64,000 bases of DNA from Pseudomonas entomophila L48 (GTDB lineage: Bacteria; Pseudomonadota; Gammaproteobacteria; Pseudomonadales; Pseudomonadaceae), in NCBI RefSeq assembly GCF_000026105.1, contig NC_008027.1, positions 1,938,001 through 2,002,000 of the forward strand. Direction: 5' to 3'. Below the pieces are notes generated by a model that saw only the letters and a program-made list of their open reading frames with translations, was not told the DNA's origin and ran no database searches. Of this stretch, positions 9,402 to 16,611 are shown one piece after another. Position 1 is the first letter of the stretch; every line of letters begins with the position of its first letter. The translations under genes were made by a program, and so were the position numbers.

Positions 9402-10105
9402 CGCGCCAGCTCCTTGATGCCGATGTTGTAGCGCCGCTCAAGGTGCTTGAACAGGCGGTTGGAGAGGGTGGTGATGAGCAGGTAGACCAGCCCGGCCAGA
9501 CTCAGGAAGAACAGCACGTCGTTGGTGGTCTTGCCGGCGTTCTGCGCGGCCTTGACCAGGTCGGCCAGGCCGATGATCGACACCAGTGCGGTGGACTTGA
9601 GCAGTACCAGCCAGTTGTTGCCCAGCCCCGGCAGGGCGAAGCGCATCAGTTGCGGGAACAGCACCAGGCGAAAGCGCTGGGCGCGGCTCAGGCCATAGGC
9701 GGTGGCCGCCTCCAGCTGGCCGGCCGGCACGCTGAGGATGGCGCCACGGAAGTTCTCGGTGAAATAGGCGCCATAGATAAAGCCGAGGGTGATCACCCCG
9801 GCGCCGAACGGGTCGATTTCCACGTAGTCCCAGCCCAGCGCCTCGGTCAAGTCGTTTAGCCAGATCTGCATGCTGTAGAAGATCAGCAGGATCAGCACCA
9901 GGTCGGGGACGCTGCGGATCAGCGTGGTGTAGAGAGTGGCCGGGAGGCGCAGCAGGGGGGAGCGGGACAACTTGGCGCTGGCGCCGATCAGCCCGAGCAA
10001 CAGGCTCAGGGCCAGCGACAACAAGGCCAGCTTGATCGTCATCCAGGTGCCTTGGGCCAGCAGCGGGCCGAAGCCTTGCAGGCCGCTTGAGAGGAAATCG
10101 TGCAT
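9398..10105 (-). CDS. Polar amino acid ABC transporter permease (HisQ-like)
   Basis: A 235-residue inner-membrane permease, HisQ-like. It has several hydrophobic spans (for example MTIKLALLSLALSLLLGLIG), the conserved YTTLIRSVPDLVLILLIFY segment and the EAA loop (QLEAATAYGLSRAQRFRLVL). It overlaps the next permease by 4 bp and follows the binding-protein gene by 70 bp, a gap that holds one REP unit. With its partner it forms the membrane channel of the importer. Confidence 0.92.
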   Translation of the reverse strand: MHDFLSSGLQGFGPLLAQGTWMTIKLALLSLALSLLLGLIGASAKLSRSPLLRLPATLYTTLIRSVPDLVLILLIFYSMQIWLNDLTEALGWDYVEIDPFGAGVITLGFIYGAYFTENFRGAILSVPAGQLEAATAYGLSRAQRFRLVLFPQLMRFALPGLGNNWLVLLKSTALVSIIGLADLVKAAQNAGKTTNDVLFFLSLAGLVYLLITTLSNRLFKHLERRYNIGIKELAR

Positions 10106-10128
10106 GGGCGGAATCTCGCGGGGAGGCT

Positions 10129-10156
10129 ATCGCGGGGCAAGCCCGCTCCCACAGGG
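10129..10156. repeat. Single REP unit
   Basis: One extragenic palindrome copy (TATCGCGGGGCAAGCCCGCT then CCCACAGG) lies between the binding-protein gene and the first permease gene. It belongs to the same general family as the other REPs but is unpaired. Confidence 0.75.
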
Positions 10157-10175
10157 AAGCGGGCAGCCTGCCAGG

Positions 10176-10958
10176 TCACTCGTTGTAGATGTCCAGGTCG
10201 CCGACGTATTTCTTCTGGATCTCGGCGTAGGTGCCATCGGCATGGATCAGGGCGATGCCCTTGTCGAGCAGGGCCTTGAGCTCCGGGTCGGTCTTGCGCA
10301 GGCCCATGGCGATGTCCAGCGGCAGGGTCGGGTCCTTGATCGCCGGGCCGCTCTTGAAGTCGGCGCCTTCAGGCTTGGAGAGGAAGTTGAGCTGGGCTTC
10401 GAGCTTGTCGGTGACGGTGGCGTCGAGGCGCCCGTTCATCAGGTCGGCGTAGTTCTGGTCCTGGGCCTGGTAAGCCTTGACCTGCGCGCCCAGCGGCGCC
10501 AGCACGGCACGAGCGTAGGCCTCTTGCAGCGAACCCTGCAGCACACCGACCTGCTTGCCCTTGAGCGATTCGACGGAGTCGCCGAATTCGGCCGACCTGC
10601 GCACGATCACTGAGGTCGGGCTGAGGAACAGCTTGTTGGTGAAGTCGATCTGTTTCAGCCGCGCCGGGGTGACCGCCATCGACGACATGATGGCGTCGAA
10701 CTTGCGCGCCCGCAGGGCGGGGATCATGCCGTCGAACTCGTTGTGCACCCAGGTGCACTTGACCTGCAGCTTGGTGCAGATGGCATTGCCCAGTTCGATG
10801 TCGAAGCCTTGCAGGCTGCCATCGGCGGCAACCGATTCGAAGGGGGGGTATTCGGGGTAGACGCCGAAGCGAATCTCGGTCCACTCCTTGGCCTGGGAAA
10901 CGGTGGTGGCACACAGCGAGAACAGCAGCACGCCGAGGCGTTTTCGCATGGAGAGCAT
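10176..10958 (-). CDS. Periplasmic amino acid-binding protein of ABC transporter (ArgT/HisJ-like)
   Basis: A 260-residue solute-binding protein (SBP_bac_3 family). The N-terminus is a Sec signal peptide (RKRLGVLLFSLCATTVSQA, cut before KEWTE). The body has the family pattern RFGVYPEYPPFESVAADG, GFDIELGNAICTKL and DATVTDKLEAQLN. It is the first gene of the transporter operon. A second ATG 9 bp downstream is possible, but 10958 has the better-placed purine-rich sequence. The mature protein captures ligand in the periplasm for the permeases. Basic amino acid or citrulline specificity is inferred from the adjacent ctlX and ocd genes. Confidence 0.92.
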   Translation of the reverse strand: MLSMRKRLGVLLFSLCATTVSQAKEWTEIRFGVYPEYPPFESVAADGSLQGFDIELGNAICTKLQVKCTWVHNEFDGMIPALRARKFDAIMSSMAVTPARLKQIDFTNKLFLSPTSVIVRRSAEFGDSVESLKGKQVGVLQGSLQEAYARAVLAPLGAQVKAYQAQDQNYADLMNGRLDATVTDKLEAQLNFLSKPEGADFKSGPAIKDPTLPLDIAMGLRKTDPELKALLDKGIALIHADGTYAEIQKKYVGDLDIYNE

Positions 10959-11094
10959 GGTCTTGGGTCCCTGGGTGTTGTTATTGGTAGTAGGGCGATT
11001 ACCGCGTGTAGGTCCGTCGGTGACTCATGGGTCGGGCTCAGGATGCGCGAGATAGACCGGTTTTTTGTGTCGTTTGCTAGCGCGTCGGGTGCCG

Positions 11095-11173
11095 GAATCG
11101 GCTGTTAGGTCCCTCGCGGCAGCGGAATCGGCTGTTTCGACAAAGATTTATGGAAGTGCGACAGCGGATTCCG
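11095..11173. promoter_or_regulatory. Candidate operator array upstream of the ABC transporter operon
   Basis: The 11-mer GAATCGGCTGT occurs at 11095-11105 and again at 11125-11135, about three helical turns apart. A third, inverted copy with one mismatch (ACAGCGGATTCCG) is at 11161-11173. The same 11-mer is at 13384-13394, upstream of ctlX. The arrangement fits a multimeric regulator such as the Lrp-type protein of this cluster. Binding is inferred, not shown. Confidence 0.45.
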
Positions 11174-11189
11174 CGCGTCGAGCGCGCCC

Positions 11190-11274
11190 TGTAGGAGCGG
11201 CTTTAGCCGCGATCACCCGCGAAGCGGGTGCCAGGCACCGCGGCGTCTGCATCGCGGCTGAAACCGCTCCTACA
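11190..11274. repeat. REP doublet (GTAGGAGCGG family)
   Basis: Two inverted REP units: TGTAGGAGCGGCTTTAGCCG on the left and CGGCTGAAACCGCTCCTACA on the right, with a GCGGGTG-type spacer. Together they can form a cruciform or hairpin. Confidence 0.85.
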
Positions 11275-11282
11275 AGGGGCAA

Positions 11283-12329
11283 TCAGGCTGCGCTGGCCTT
11301 GACCCGGGCCGCGGCGGGCCGCAGCAAGGCAAACAGATCTTTCGGGTTCTCAAGCTCCGGCACCAGCGCGATGTCGTGCCCGATATCCAGGGCCCTGGCC
11401 ACATCCAGCACATAACGCAGCGCCGAGTAGTCCTCCAGGGCAAACCCGACCGAGTCGAACAGGGTCACCTGCTCGGCGTTTTCGCGGCCCGCCGCGCGGC
11501 CTTCGACCACCTGCCAGAACTCGGTGGTCGGCGAGTCGCTTGGCATCTGCTGGATCTCACCTTCGATACGGCTCTGCGGCTCGTACTCGACGATCACCCG
11601 CGCACGCTCGACGATGTCGCGGTGCAGCTCGGTCTTGCCCGGGCAGTCGCCGCCGACCGCATTGAGGTGCATGCCTGGCTCGATCATCTCTGGGGTGAGA
11701 ATGGTGGCGTAGGCCTTGTCGGCGGTCACCGTGGTGACGATGTCGGCGTCGCGGACCGCTTCGGCCACGCTGTTGGCAATGGTCAGCGTGAGGGCGGGAT
11801 AGCCAGCCAGGTTGGCGGCAAGTTTTTCACTCGCCGCACGGTCGATGTCGAACAGGCGGATCTCCTCGATGCCCAGCATCGTGTGGAAGGCGATCGCCTG
11901 GAACTCGCTTTGCGAGCCGTTGCCGATCAGTGCCATGCGCTTGCTGCCCGGGCGCGCCAGGTAGCGGGCGGCCAGGGCCGAGGTCGCGGCGGTGCGGATC
12001 GCGGTGGTCAGGGTCATCTCGCTGAGCAGTACCGGCGCACCGGTGTCGACGTCGCCCAGGGCGCCGAAGGCCATCACCGTGAGCAGGCCGTTGTGGGTGT
12101 TCTTCGGGTGGCCATTGACGTACTTGAAGGCATACAGATTGGCGTCGGACACTGGCATCAGCTCGATCACCCCGTCGGGCGAATGGTTGGCCAGGCGCGC
12201 GCACTTCTCGAAGGCGTGCCAGCGCAGGTAGTCCTGGCGGATGTACTCGGCCATCTCCTCAAGGCAGGTGGGCAGGCCCTTGCGGTTGACCAAATGGGCG
12301 AGGTCTTGCACGTCGATATAGCGGGTCAT
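11283..12329 (-). CDS. Ornithine cyclodeaminase
   Basis: A 348-residue member of the ornithine cyclodeaminase/mu-crystallin family, which converts L-ornithine to L-proline and ammonia using bound NAD. The nucleotide-binding fold shows MALIGNGSQSEFQAIAFH, followed by VTTVTADKAYATILTPEMI and HLNAVGGDCPGKTELHRDI. The start at 12329 (MTRYIDVQDLAHLVN) excludes a 25-residue extension that overlaps ctlX. It begins 19 bp after the ctlX stop, so the two are probably one transcript. CtlX would supply ornithine directly, making a citrulline to proline route. Confidence 0.93.
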   Translation of the reverse strand: MTRYIDVQDLAHLVNRKGLPTCLEEMAEYIRQDYLRWHAFEKCARLANHSPDGVIELMPVSDANLYAFKYVNGHPKNTHNGLLTVMAFGALGDVDTGAPVLLSEMTLTTAIRTAATSALAARYLARPGSKRMALIGNGSQSEFQAIAFHTMLGIEEIRLFDIDRAASEKLAANLAGYPALTLTIANSVAEAVRDADIVTTVTADKAYATILTPEMIEPGMHLNAVGGDCPGKTELHRDIVERARVIVEYEPQSRIEGEIQQMPSDSPTTEFWQVVEGRAAGRENAEQVTLFDSVGFALEDYSALRYVLDVARALDIGHDIALVPELENPKDLFALLRPAAARVKASAA

Positions 12330-12348
12330 GATGAGGCTCCTTTTCAAG

Positions 12349-13266
12349 TCAGTGGCGCGAGGGCAGGTGGACTTCGGCGAGCATGCAGCGCGCGCTGCCG
12401 CCACCGATGCGTTCGATATGGTCGATATTCACCACCACGGGGTGGCTGTGCTGCTCCACCTGGCGGCGTTGCCGCGGGGCCAGCGAGCGCCAGGCGCTGC
12501 GTGACATCACCAGCAGCGAGCGACCGTCACGGTCGTGGACTTCGAGCATGTTGCCGGCGAAGTTCTCCAACTGGTCGAAGTCCAGCGTCAGCACCTGCTT
12601 GCCGGTATCGCGCAGCGAATGTTCGAGGGTGCGGCGTTCCGTGGCGTGGGGCAGGGCGTCGAGGCAAACCGCGGCGAGCTGGCGGCCGACGTTCATCATT
12701 ACGTTGCTGTGGTAGATGGGCGCGTGCTGGCGGTCGACGGCGTGGAACAGGCACAGGCGGTAGTCAAGCTGTTCGGCGAACTGGCGCAGGGCATGTTCGT
12801 GGGTGCGGCCGGAGTGGCAGGCGTAGCTGATGCGGTGCTCGCGGTCGAGCACCATGCTGCCGGTGCCTTCGAGGAACAGATTCTGCTGTTCCAGCGGGCT
12901 CAGGTCGACGGTGCGCTGGATGGCAAAACGCTCCTCCAGTACGCGCAACGCACCCTTGTCGCGCTCCAGGCGACGGTTGTGGCCTTCCATCGGGTAGAGC
13001 ACCAGGCTGCCATCGGCATGGCTGCTCCACCAGTTGTTGGGGAAGATCGAATCGGGGGTGTGCGGCTCAGGCGTATCCTGCACCACCAGCACCTCGACAC
13101 CGTGCCGGCGCAGGGTTTCGACGTAGCCGTCGAATTCCTCCAGGGCCTTCTCGCTGGCGGTCGCCGGGTCCAGGGGGGCTTGCTGGAAGCGGTTGTTGAG
13201 CGCGGTGTCCGGGTTGAAGGTGAACCGCGCGGGGCGAATCATGAGGACGGTATTTGTTGTTTGCAT
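12349..13266 (-). CDS. ctlX: Citrulline utilization hydrolase CtlX (arginine deiminase-like fold)
   Basis: A 305-residue member of the guanidino-group-modifying (amidinotransferase/arginine deiminase-like) superfamily, close to CtlX, which hydrolyses citrulline to ornithine, ammonia and CO2. Visible family motifs are TPDSIFPNNWWSSHADG, NLFLEGTGSMVLDR, the His region YHSNVMMNVG and the C-terminal GGGSARCMLAEVHLPSR, which carries the nucleophilic Cys. The start at 13266 (MQTTNTVLMIRPARF) is chosen because the preceding 62 residues look non-coding. It is the first gene of the ctlX-ocd unit. Other guanidino-compound hydrolase activities remain possible. Confidence 0.85.
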   Translation of the reverse strand: MQTTNTVLMIRPARFTFNPDTALNNRFQQAPLDPATASEKALEEFDGYVETLRRHGVEVLVVQDTPEPHTPDSIFPNNWWSSHADGSLVLYPMEGHNRRLERDKGALRVLEERFAIQRTVDLSPLEQQNLFLEGTGSMVLDREHRISYACHSGRTHEHALRQFAEQLDYRLCLFHAVDRQHAPIYHSNVMMNVGRQLAAVCLDALPHATERRTLEHSLRDTGKQVLTLDFDQLENFAGNMLEVHDRDGRSLLVMSRSAWRSLAPRQRRQVEQHSHPVVVNIDHIERIGGGSARCMLAEVHLPSRH

Positions 13267-13383
13267 TGGGCACGCATCCACAGGTGGGCTGTGTGACCAT
13301 TGTCGGGGGGATCGGTGAAAGATCCCGGCTGAAGCGTGAACGAGTGGCAGCCGGAACCAGCTGAAATGGGGCGCCAGCCAGCC

Positions 13384-13394
13384 GAATCGGCTGT
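13384..13394. promoter_or_regulatory. Copy of the 11-bp motif upstream of ctlX
   Basis: GAATCGGCTGT, identical to two copies upstream of the ABC transporter operon, lies about 120 bp before the ctlX start. The surrounding AGCCGAATCGGCT is almost palindromic. It is a candidate operator shared by both units. Confidence 0.45.
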
Positions 13395-13399
13395 CACCT

Positions 13400-13428
13400 C
13401 GTAGGAGCCGGCCTTGCCGGCGAACACC
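13400..13428. repeat. Single REP unit (GTAGGAGCCGG family)
   Basis: GTAGGAGCCGGCCTTGCCGG followed by CGAACACC, one unpaired copy of the second REP family, in the gap between ctlX and folD. Confidence 0.75.
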
Positions 13429-13490
13429 GGTGCAGCCGGTGCCATGCGCCATGGTGTTCTTTTTCGCCAGAAAGGCAGGCGTGCAAACAG

Positions 13491-13516
13491 AAACGGCGCC
13501 TCGAAGGGCGCCGTTT
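13491..13516 (-). terminator. folD terminator
   Basis: AAACGGCGCC (13491-13500) pairs perfectly with GGCGCCGTTT (13507-13516) around TCGAAG. It lies 20 bp beyond the folD stop and ends in a T-rich run when read on the minus strand. Confidence 0.8.
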
Positions 13517-13535
13517 CATTTATTGCCGGAACAGC

Positions 13536-14390
13536 TTACTTATGCAGCTCTTCAGCGGCATACAGGGTGTTCTCCAGCAGGCACGCCCGGGTCATCGGGC
13601 CCACGCCGCCCGGCACCGGCGTAATCCAGCCAGCGCGGGGCAGGGCGGTCTCGTAGACCACGTCGCCCACCAGCTTGCCGTCTTCCTGGCGGTTGATGCC
13701 GACGTCGATGACGATGGCGCCTTCCTTGACCCACTCACCCTTGACCAGGCCCGGCTTGCCGGCGGCGACCACTACCAGGTCGGCGCGGCCGACATGGCCG
13801 GCCAGGTCCTTGGTGAAACGGTGGCAGACGGTGACGGTGCAGCCGGCCAGCAGCAGCTCCATGGCCATGGGGCGGCCGACGATGTTCGAGGCGCCGACGA
13901 TCACCGCGTTCATCCCGTACAGGTCTTGGCCGGTGCTTTCCAGCAGGGTCATGATGCCTTTCGGGGTGCAGGGGCGCAGCAGCGGGATGCGCTGGGCCAG
14001 GCGACCGATGTTGTACGGGTGGAAGCCGTCGACGTCTTTATCCGGGCGGATGCGCTCGAGCAGCAGCGAGGCATCCAGGTGTGCCGGCAGCGGCAGCTGC
14101 AGCAGGATGCCATCGACGGCCGGGTCGTCGTTGAGGCGGTCGATCAGGTCGGTCAGGGCTTGCTGCGTGGTATCGCTGGGCAGGTCGAACGCTTGCGAGA
14201 TGAAGCCGACTTCTTCGCAGTCCTTGCGCTTGTGCGAGACATAGACTTGGGAGGCCGGATCGGTGCCGACCAGGATCACCGCCAGGCCTGGCGTGCGCAG
14301 GCCCTGCTGGCGGCGCTCGGCGACACGTTGGGCGATCTGCTGGCGCAGGTTGGCGGCGATCGCCTTGCCATCGATAAGGTGTGCAGTCAT
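13536..14390 (-). CDS. folD: Bifunctional methylenetetrahydrofolate dehydrogenase/cyclohydrolase
   Basis: A 284-residue cytoplasmic enzyme that interconverts 5,10-methylene- and 10-formyl-tetrahydrofolate using NADP. The active-site Tyr50 and Lys54 are seen in [14 protein letters not shown], the nucleotide-binding stretch is [16 protein letters not shown], and the C-terminal signature is [15 protein letters not shown]. The ATG at 14390 ([12 protein letters not shown]) gives the usual length. The longer open frame upstream reads back through the tRNA genes and is not coding. It has its own terminator and stands alone, next to the tRNA cluster as in other Pseudomonas. Confidence 0.97.
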   Translation of the reverse strand: MTAHLIDGKAIAANLRQQIAQRVAERRQQGLRTPGLAVILVGTDPASQVYVSHKRKDCEEVGFISQAFDLPSDTTQQALTDLIDRLNDDPAVDGILLQLPLPAHLDASLLLERIRPDKDVDGFHPYNIGRLAQRIPLLRPCTPKGIMTLLESTGQDLYGMNAVIVGASNIVGRPMAMELLLAGCTVTVCHRFTKDLAGHVGRADLVVVAAGKPGLVKGEWVKEGAIVIDVGINRQEDGKLVGDVVYETALPRAGWITPVPGGVGPMTRACLLENTLYAAEELHK

Positions 14391-14497
14391 AGACGCGTGA
14401 TTAACCATCGAGAAGGGAACATGAAGAAGGCGGCATTCTCTCACGAGACGGCCCGAGGGCAAAGGCGGATGGTCGGGCAAATTCCCTAAGCCCTTCA

Positions 14498-14553
14498 ATA
14501 AATTATATTTTTTTGAGAAAAATGTTGACGCCCTGCGGGGGCGTCTATAAGAT
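14498..14553 (+). promoter_or_regulatory. Strong promoter of the tRNA cluster
   Basis: The -35 box TTGACG is at 14525-14530. The -10 is TATAAG (14546-14551, 15-bp spacer) or TAAGAT (14548-14553, 17-bp spacer). A run of A and T at about 14498-14524 looks like an UP element, and the GC-rich stretch after the -10 resembles a stringent discriminator, as expected for stable RNA. Confidence 0.7.
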
Positions 14554-14642
14554 TCGCCGCACTTGTCGGGCACTGCCTGGCACGGGTTGGCAAGGTCGGG
14601 CAGAATAAGCAGTTGGTTTGTTCGGCTTGACTGTAAGCTTAA

Positions 14643-14719
14643 GCGCCCGTAGCTCAGCTGGATAGAGCATCCGCCTTCTAAGCGGATGGTCGCAGGTTCG
14701 AGTCCTGCCGGGTGCGCCA
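14643..14719 (+). tRNA. tRNA-Arg (anticodon TCT)
   Basis: A 77-nt cloverleaf. Acceptor GCGCCCG pairs with CGGGTGC, the anticodon stem-loop is TCCGC-CTTCTAA-GCGGA, the T arm has GGTTCGAGTCC, and CCA is encoded. It is the first of four tRNAs. Confidence 0.96.
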
Positions 14720-14754
14720 TTAAGGCCTGGGCAAGTAAGCAGTACCGCAATATG

Positions 14755-14830
14755 GTGGGCGTAGCTCAGTTGGTAGAGCGCCGGATTGTGATTCCGGTTG
14801 TCGTGGGTTCGATTCCCATCGTCCACCCCA
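14755..14830 (+). tRNA. tRNA-His (anticodon GTG), copy 1
   Basis: A 76-nt cloverleaf with anticodon loop TTGTGAT, encoded CCA and acceptor GTGGGCG. The G at 14754 supplies the extra -1 residue typical of tRNA-His. Identical in sequence to the copy at 15008-15083. Confidence 0.96.
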
Positions 14831-14838
14831 GATTCTGC

Positions 14839-14877
14839 AGGGGCGCCTTGATTGAATGATCCGGCGCCTTTGTTTTT
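14839..14877 (+). terminator. Terminator-like hairpin between tRNA-His and tRNA-Leu
   Basis: GGCGCC at 14842-14847 and 14863-14868 form a stem followed by a T-rich run (TTTGTTTTTG). It resembles the hairpin after the second tRNA-His, so the tRNA-hairpin unit appears duplicated. Read-through must occur if the downstream tRNAs use the upstream promoter. Confidence 0.6.
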
Positions 14878-14886
14878 GAGTTTCAT

Positions 14887-14971
14887 GCGGACGTGGTGAA
14901 ATTGGTAGACACACTGGATTTAGGTTCCAGCGGCGCAAGCTGTAAGAGTTCGAGTCTCTTCGTCCGCACCA
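14887..14971 (+). tRNA. tRNA-Leu (anticodon TAG)
   Basis: An 85-nt class II tRNA with a long variable arm. Acceptor GCGGACG pairs with CGTCCGC, the anticodon stem-loop is CTGGA-TTTAGGT-TCCAG, and CCA is encoded. Confidence 0.96.
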
Positions 14972-15007
14972 TGTTTCTGTAAGTTTGTACCGCACTATTG
15001 CATTATG

Positions 15008-15083
15008 GTGGGCGTAGCTCAGTTGGTAGAGCGCCGGATTGTGATTCCGGTTGTCGTGGGTTCGATTCCCATCGTCCACCCCA
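15008..15083 (+). tRNA. tRNA-His (anticodon GTG), copy 2
   Basis: Identical to the first tRNA-His, including the preceding G and encoded CCA. Last tRNA of the cluster, followed by a terminator. Confidence 0.96.
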
Positions 15084-15091
15084 TATTTTAG

Positions 15092-15127
15092 AAGGGCGCC
15101 TTGATCGTATGGTCGGGCGCCTTTTTT
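15092..15127 (+). terminator. Terminator of the tRNA cluster
   Basis: AAGGGCGCC (15092-15100) pairs with GGCGCCTTT (15116-15124, one G-U pair) and is followed by a T-run. A typical factor-independent terminator. Confidence 0.85.
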
Positions 15128-15396
15128 GTATTTGTTTTCTGTGAAAATGCCGCCGAACGCGGCATTTTTCGTTTCTGCGCCATTGAGCGACGGGGCGGAA
15201 TTCTGGCGCGAGCGTCATTTCGCTGGCGTCGTGCGTCCTGTGAGCGGGCTGCTGCTGTGCGGTGAGTGTCGATATCGCAAGGGCTGCAAGGCGGCAAGTA
15301 TGAGCTGGTCGGTTTCTTGCTAGGGGTTGGTTATTGCGCGCGCGTCCGTCGCTGGTATGTATGGGCGTGGCCATCCTCTGAAAACAAGGAAAGACC

Positions 15397-16176
15397 ATGA
15401 AAGTCTGTAATGCGTATCGGGAAAACATGTACCACCTGCTCGGGGCGGTATTCAATGCGCTGGAAAAACGCCCGGTAGTGGCCGAGCTGGGTGTTCTGCG
15501 TGGGGGAAATGCCATCAAGCTGCACGAGGCGCTGGCGCCGGAGCGCATGGTGCTGATCGACAGCTGGAGCAAGTTGTCCAATGAGGCCTACAGTCCCTTC
15601 GACCAGTTGCCGCCATGGGTTTCTCCGGTAGACGAGTACGAGTACTACTATGGCGGCTCGCTGCATGATGATGCTACCTGGGACAAGCTCTACCAAGAGT
15701 GCCTGGATAATGTTGCTCACCTGTCCGATGTGACAGTGATTCGCTCCGACACCATTGGTGCCATTGACAAGGTGCGCCAGCAGACCGGTATCGAGCAGTT
15801 TGACGTGGTCTATGTCGATGCCAGTCACCAGTATGAGTTCGTTCTGCGCGACCTGATGTATTACCAGGAACTGGTCGGCCCGGATGGCGTGATGATGCTC
15901 AACGACTGCTGCCATAGCGTCAACGGCACCAAGCAGAACCTGGGGGTGCTGGAGGCGCTGGGTAGCTTCATGAAGCGTTCGGACTTCATTCCGGTGGCGA
16001 TGACCAATACCGACTGGTCCGACGTGATCCTGGTGCGCCGTAACTCGGTCATGGTTCAGCTCCTGGACATGGCGCTGGCAAATTCGGATGTTCCTTATGT
16101 CGAGATCCCGCATCAGCTGATCACCGCGGCACGCGTGGTATATGGTGCCCAGCGTCATAACGTCAGCTTCGTCTGA
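15397..16176 (+). CDS. Class I SAM-dependent methyltransferase (Methyltransf_24-like), orphan
   Basis: A 259-residue cytoplasmic protein. The SAM-binding motif I is VAELGVLRGGNA (about residues 28-39), the acidic loop is MVLIDSWS, and VVYVDASHQYEFVLRDLMYY followed by GGVMML-like GPDGVMMLNDC matches the family that modifies sugars or secondary metabolites. It is preceded by a purine-rich ribosome site (AAGGAAAG). It stands alone between the tRNA cluster and the tig block, with no glycosyltransferase or synthase neighbours, so the substrate is unknown. Codon use is somewhat less biased than in neighbours. The tRNA-adjacent position suggests acquired cargo, which is inference. Confidence 0.8.
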   Translation: MKVCNAYRENMYHLLGAVFNALEKRPVVAELGVLRGGNAIKLHEALAPERMVLIDSWSKLSNEAYSPFDQLPPWVSPVDEYEYYYGGSLHDDATWDKLYQECLDNVAHLSDVTVIRSDTIGAIDKVRQQTGIEQFDVVYVDASHQYEFVLRDLMYYQELVGPDGVMMLNDCCHSVNGTKQNLGVLEALGSFMKRSDFIPVAMTNTDWSDVILVRRNSVMVQLLDMALANSDVPYVEIPHQLITAARVVYGAQRHNVSFV

Positions 16177-16311
16177 TATCTGCGCGGGGCGTTTCACCGC
16201 CCCGTTGCTTCTTGTGTGGTCCGGTCGTGTTTCCTCTGGTGGCGGCAGTCTGAAAACTGATAGATTTCAGCCGTTTGAAATACCGGCTTGGGGCCGGCAG
16301 GGGAAATACCA

Positions 16312-16611
16312 ATGATTGCCAAAGAAGCTCGCCAGGCCCTGGCGTTGCAACGTTTCGCCGAAGCCAATCCGCAATTGCTCGAGGAGATTCGCGAGCTGAA
16401 TGCGCGCGAGCAGGCCCAGCAGATTGAGTGGGCGTTCGAGGATGCGGCGCAGGAGCAGGGCGTCGAGCCCTGGGAGTACGCGCTGCAGCTGATCGCCGAG
16501 TCGCCGGAGCAACTGCAGGCCATGCGTCTGGAGACCCATCGCGAGGTGGCCGAGGCGTTGGGGCTGGGGTGGGAAGAGTATTGCCAGTTCAATGAGATCG
16601 ATCCGGAATAA
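16312..16611 (+). CDS. Small conserved acidic helical protein (DUF6388-like)
   Basis: A 99-residue soluble protein rich in Glu, Gln and Ala with predicted helices throughout (RFAEANPQLLEEIRELNARE, EWAFEDAAQEQGVEPWEYAL, REVAEALGLGWEEYCQFNEI). I recall similar Pseudomonas proteins under DUF6388, function unknown. The ATG at 16312 is preferred over a TTG at 16288 because AGGGGAAA lies just upstream. No catalytic motif or signal peptide is seen. Confidence 0.75.
   Translation: MIAKEARQALALQRFAEANPQLLEEIRELNAREQAQQIEWAFEDAAQEQGVEPWEYALQLIAESPEQLQAMRLETHREVAEALGLGWEEYCQFNEIDPE

Larger units (their letters stand above)
10959..11282. other. Intergenic region with transporter promoter area, repeated motif and REP doublet
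   Basis: This 324-bp stretch separates the ornithine cyclodeaminase gene from the binding-protein gene. It holds two direct copies of GAATCGGCTGT (11095-11105 and 11125-11135, 30 bp apart), an inverted near-copy at 11161-11173 and a REP doublet at 11190-11274. No convincing open reading frame is seen. Confidence 0.7.

Noticed and set aside
14545..15079. Minus-strand frames across the tRNA genes (translations with GVDDGNRTHDNRNHNPALYQ)
   Set aside because: These are the well-known spurious proteins made by translating tRNA genes in reverse.
16288..16311. TTG start giving a longer version of the 99-aa protein
   Set aside because: The ATG at 16312 has a well-placed AGGGGAAA, and the extra residues (MGPAGEIP) look like leader sequence.
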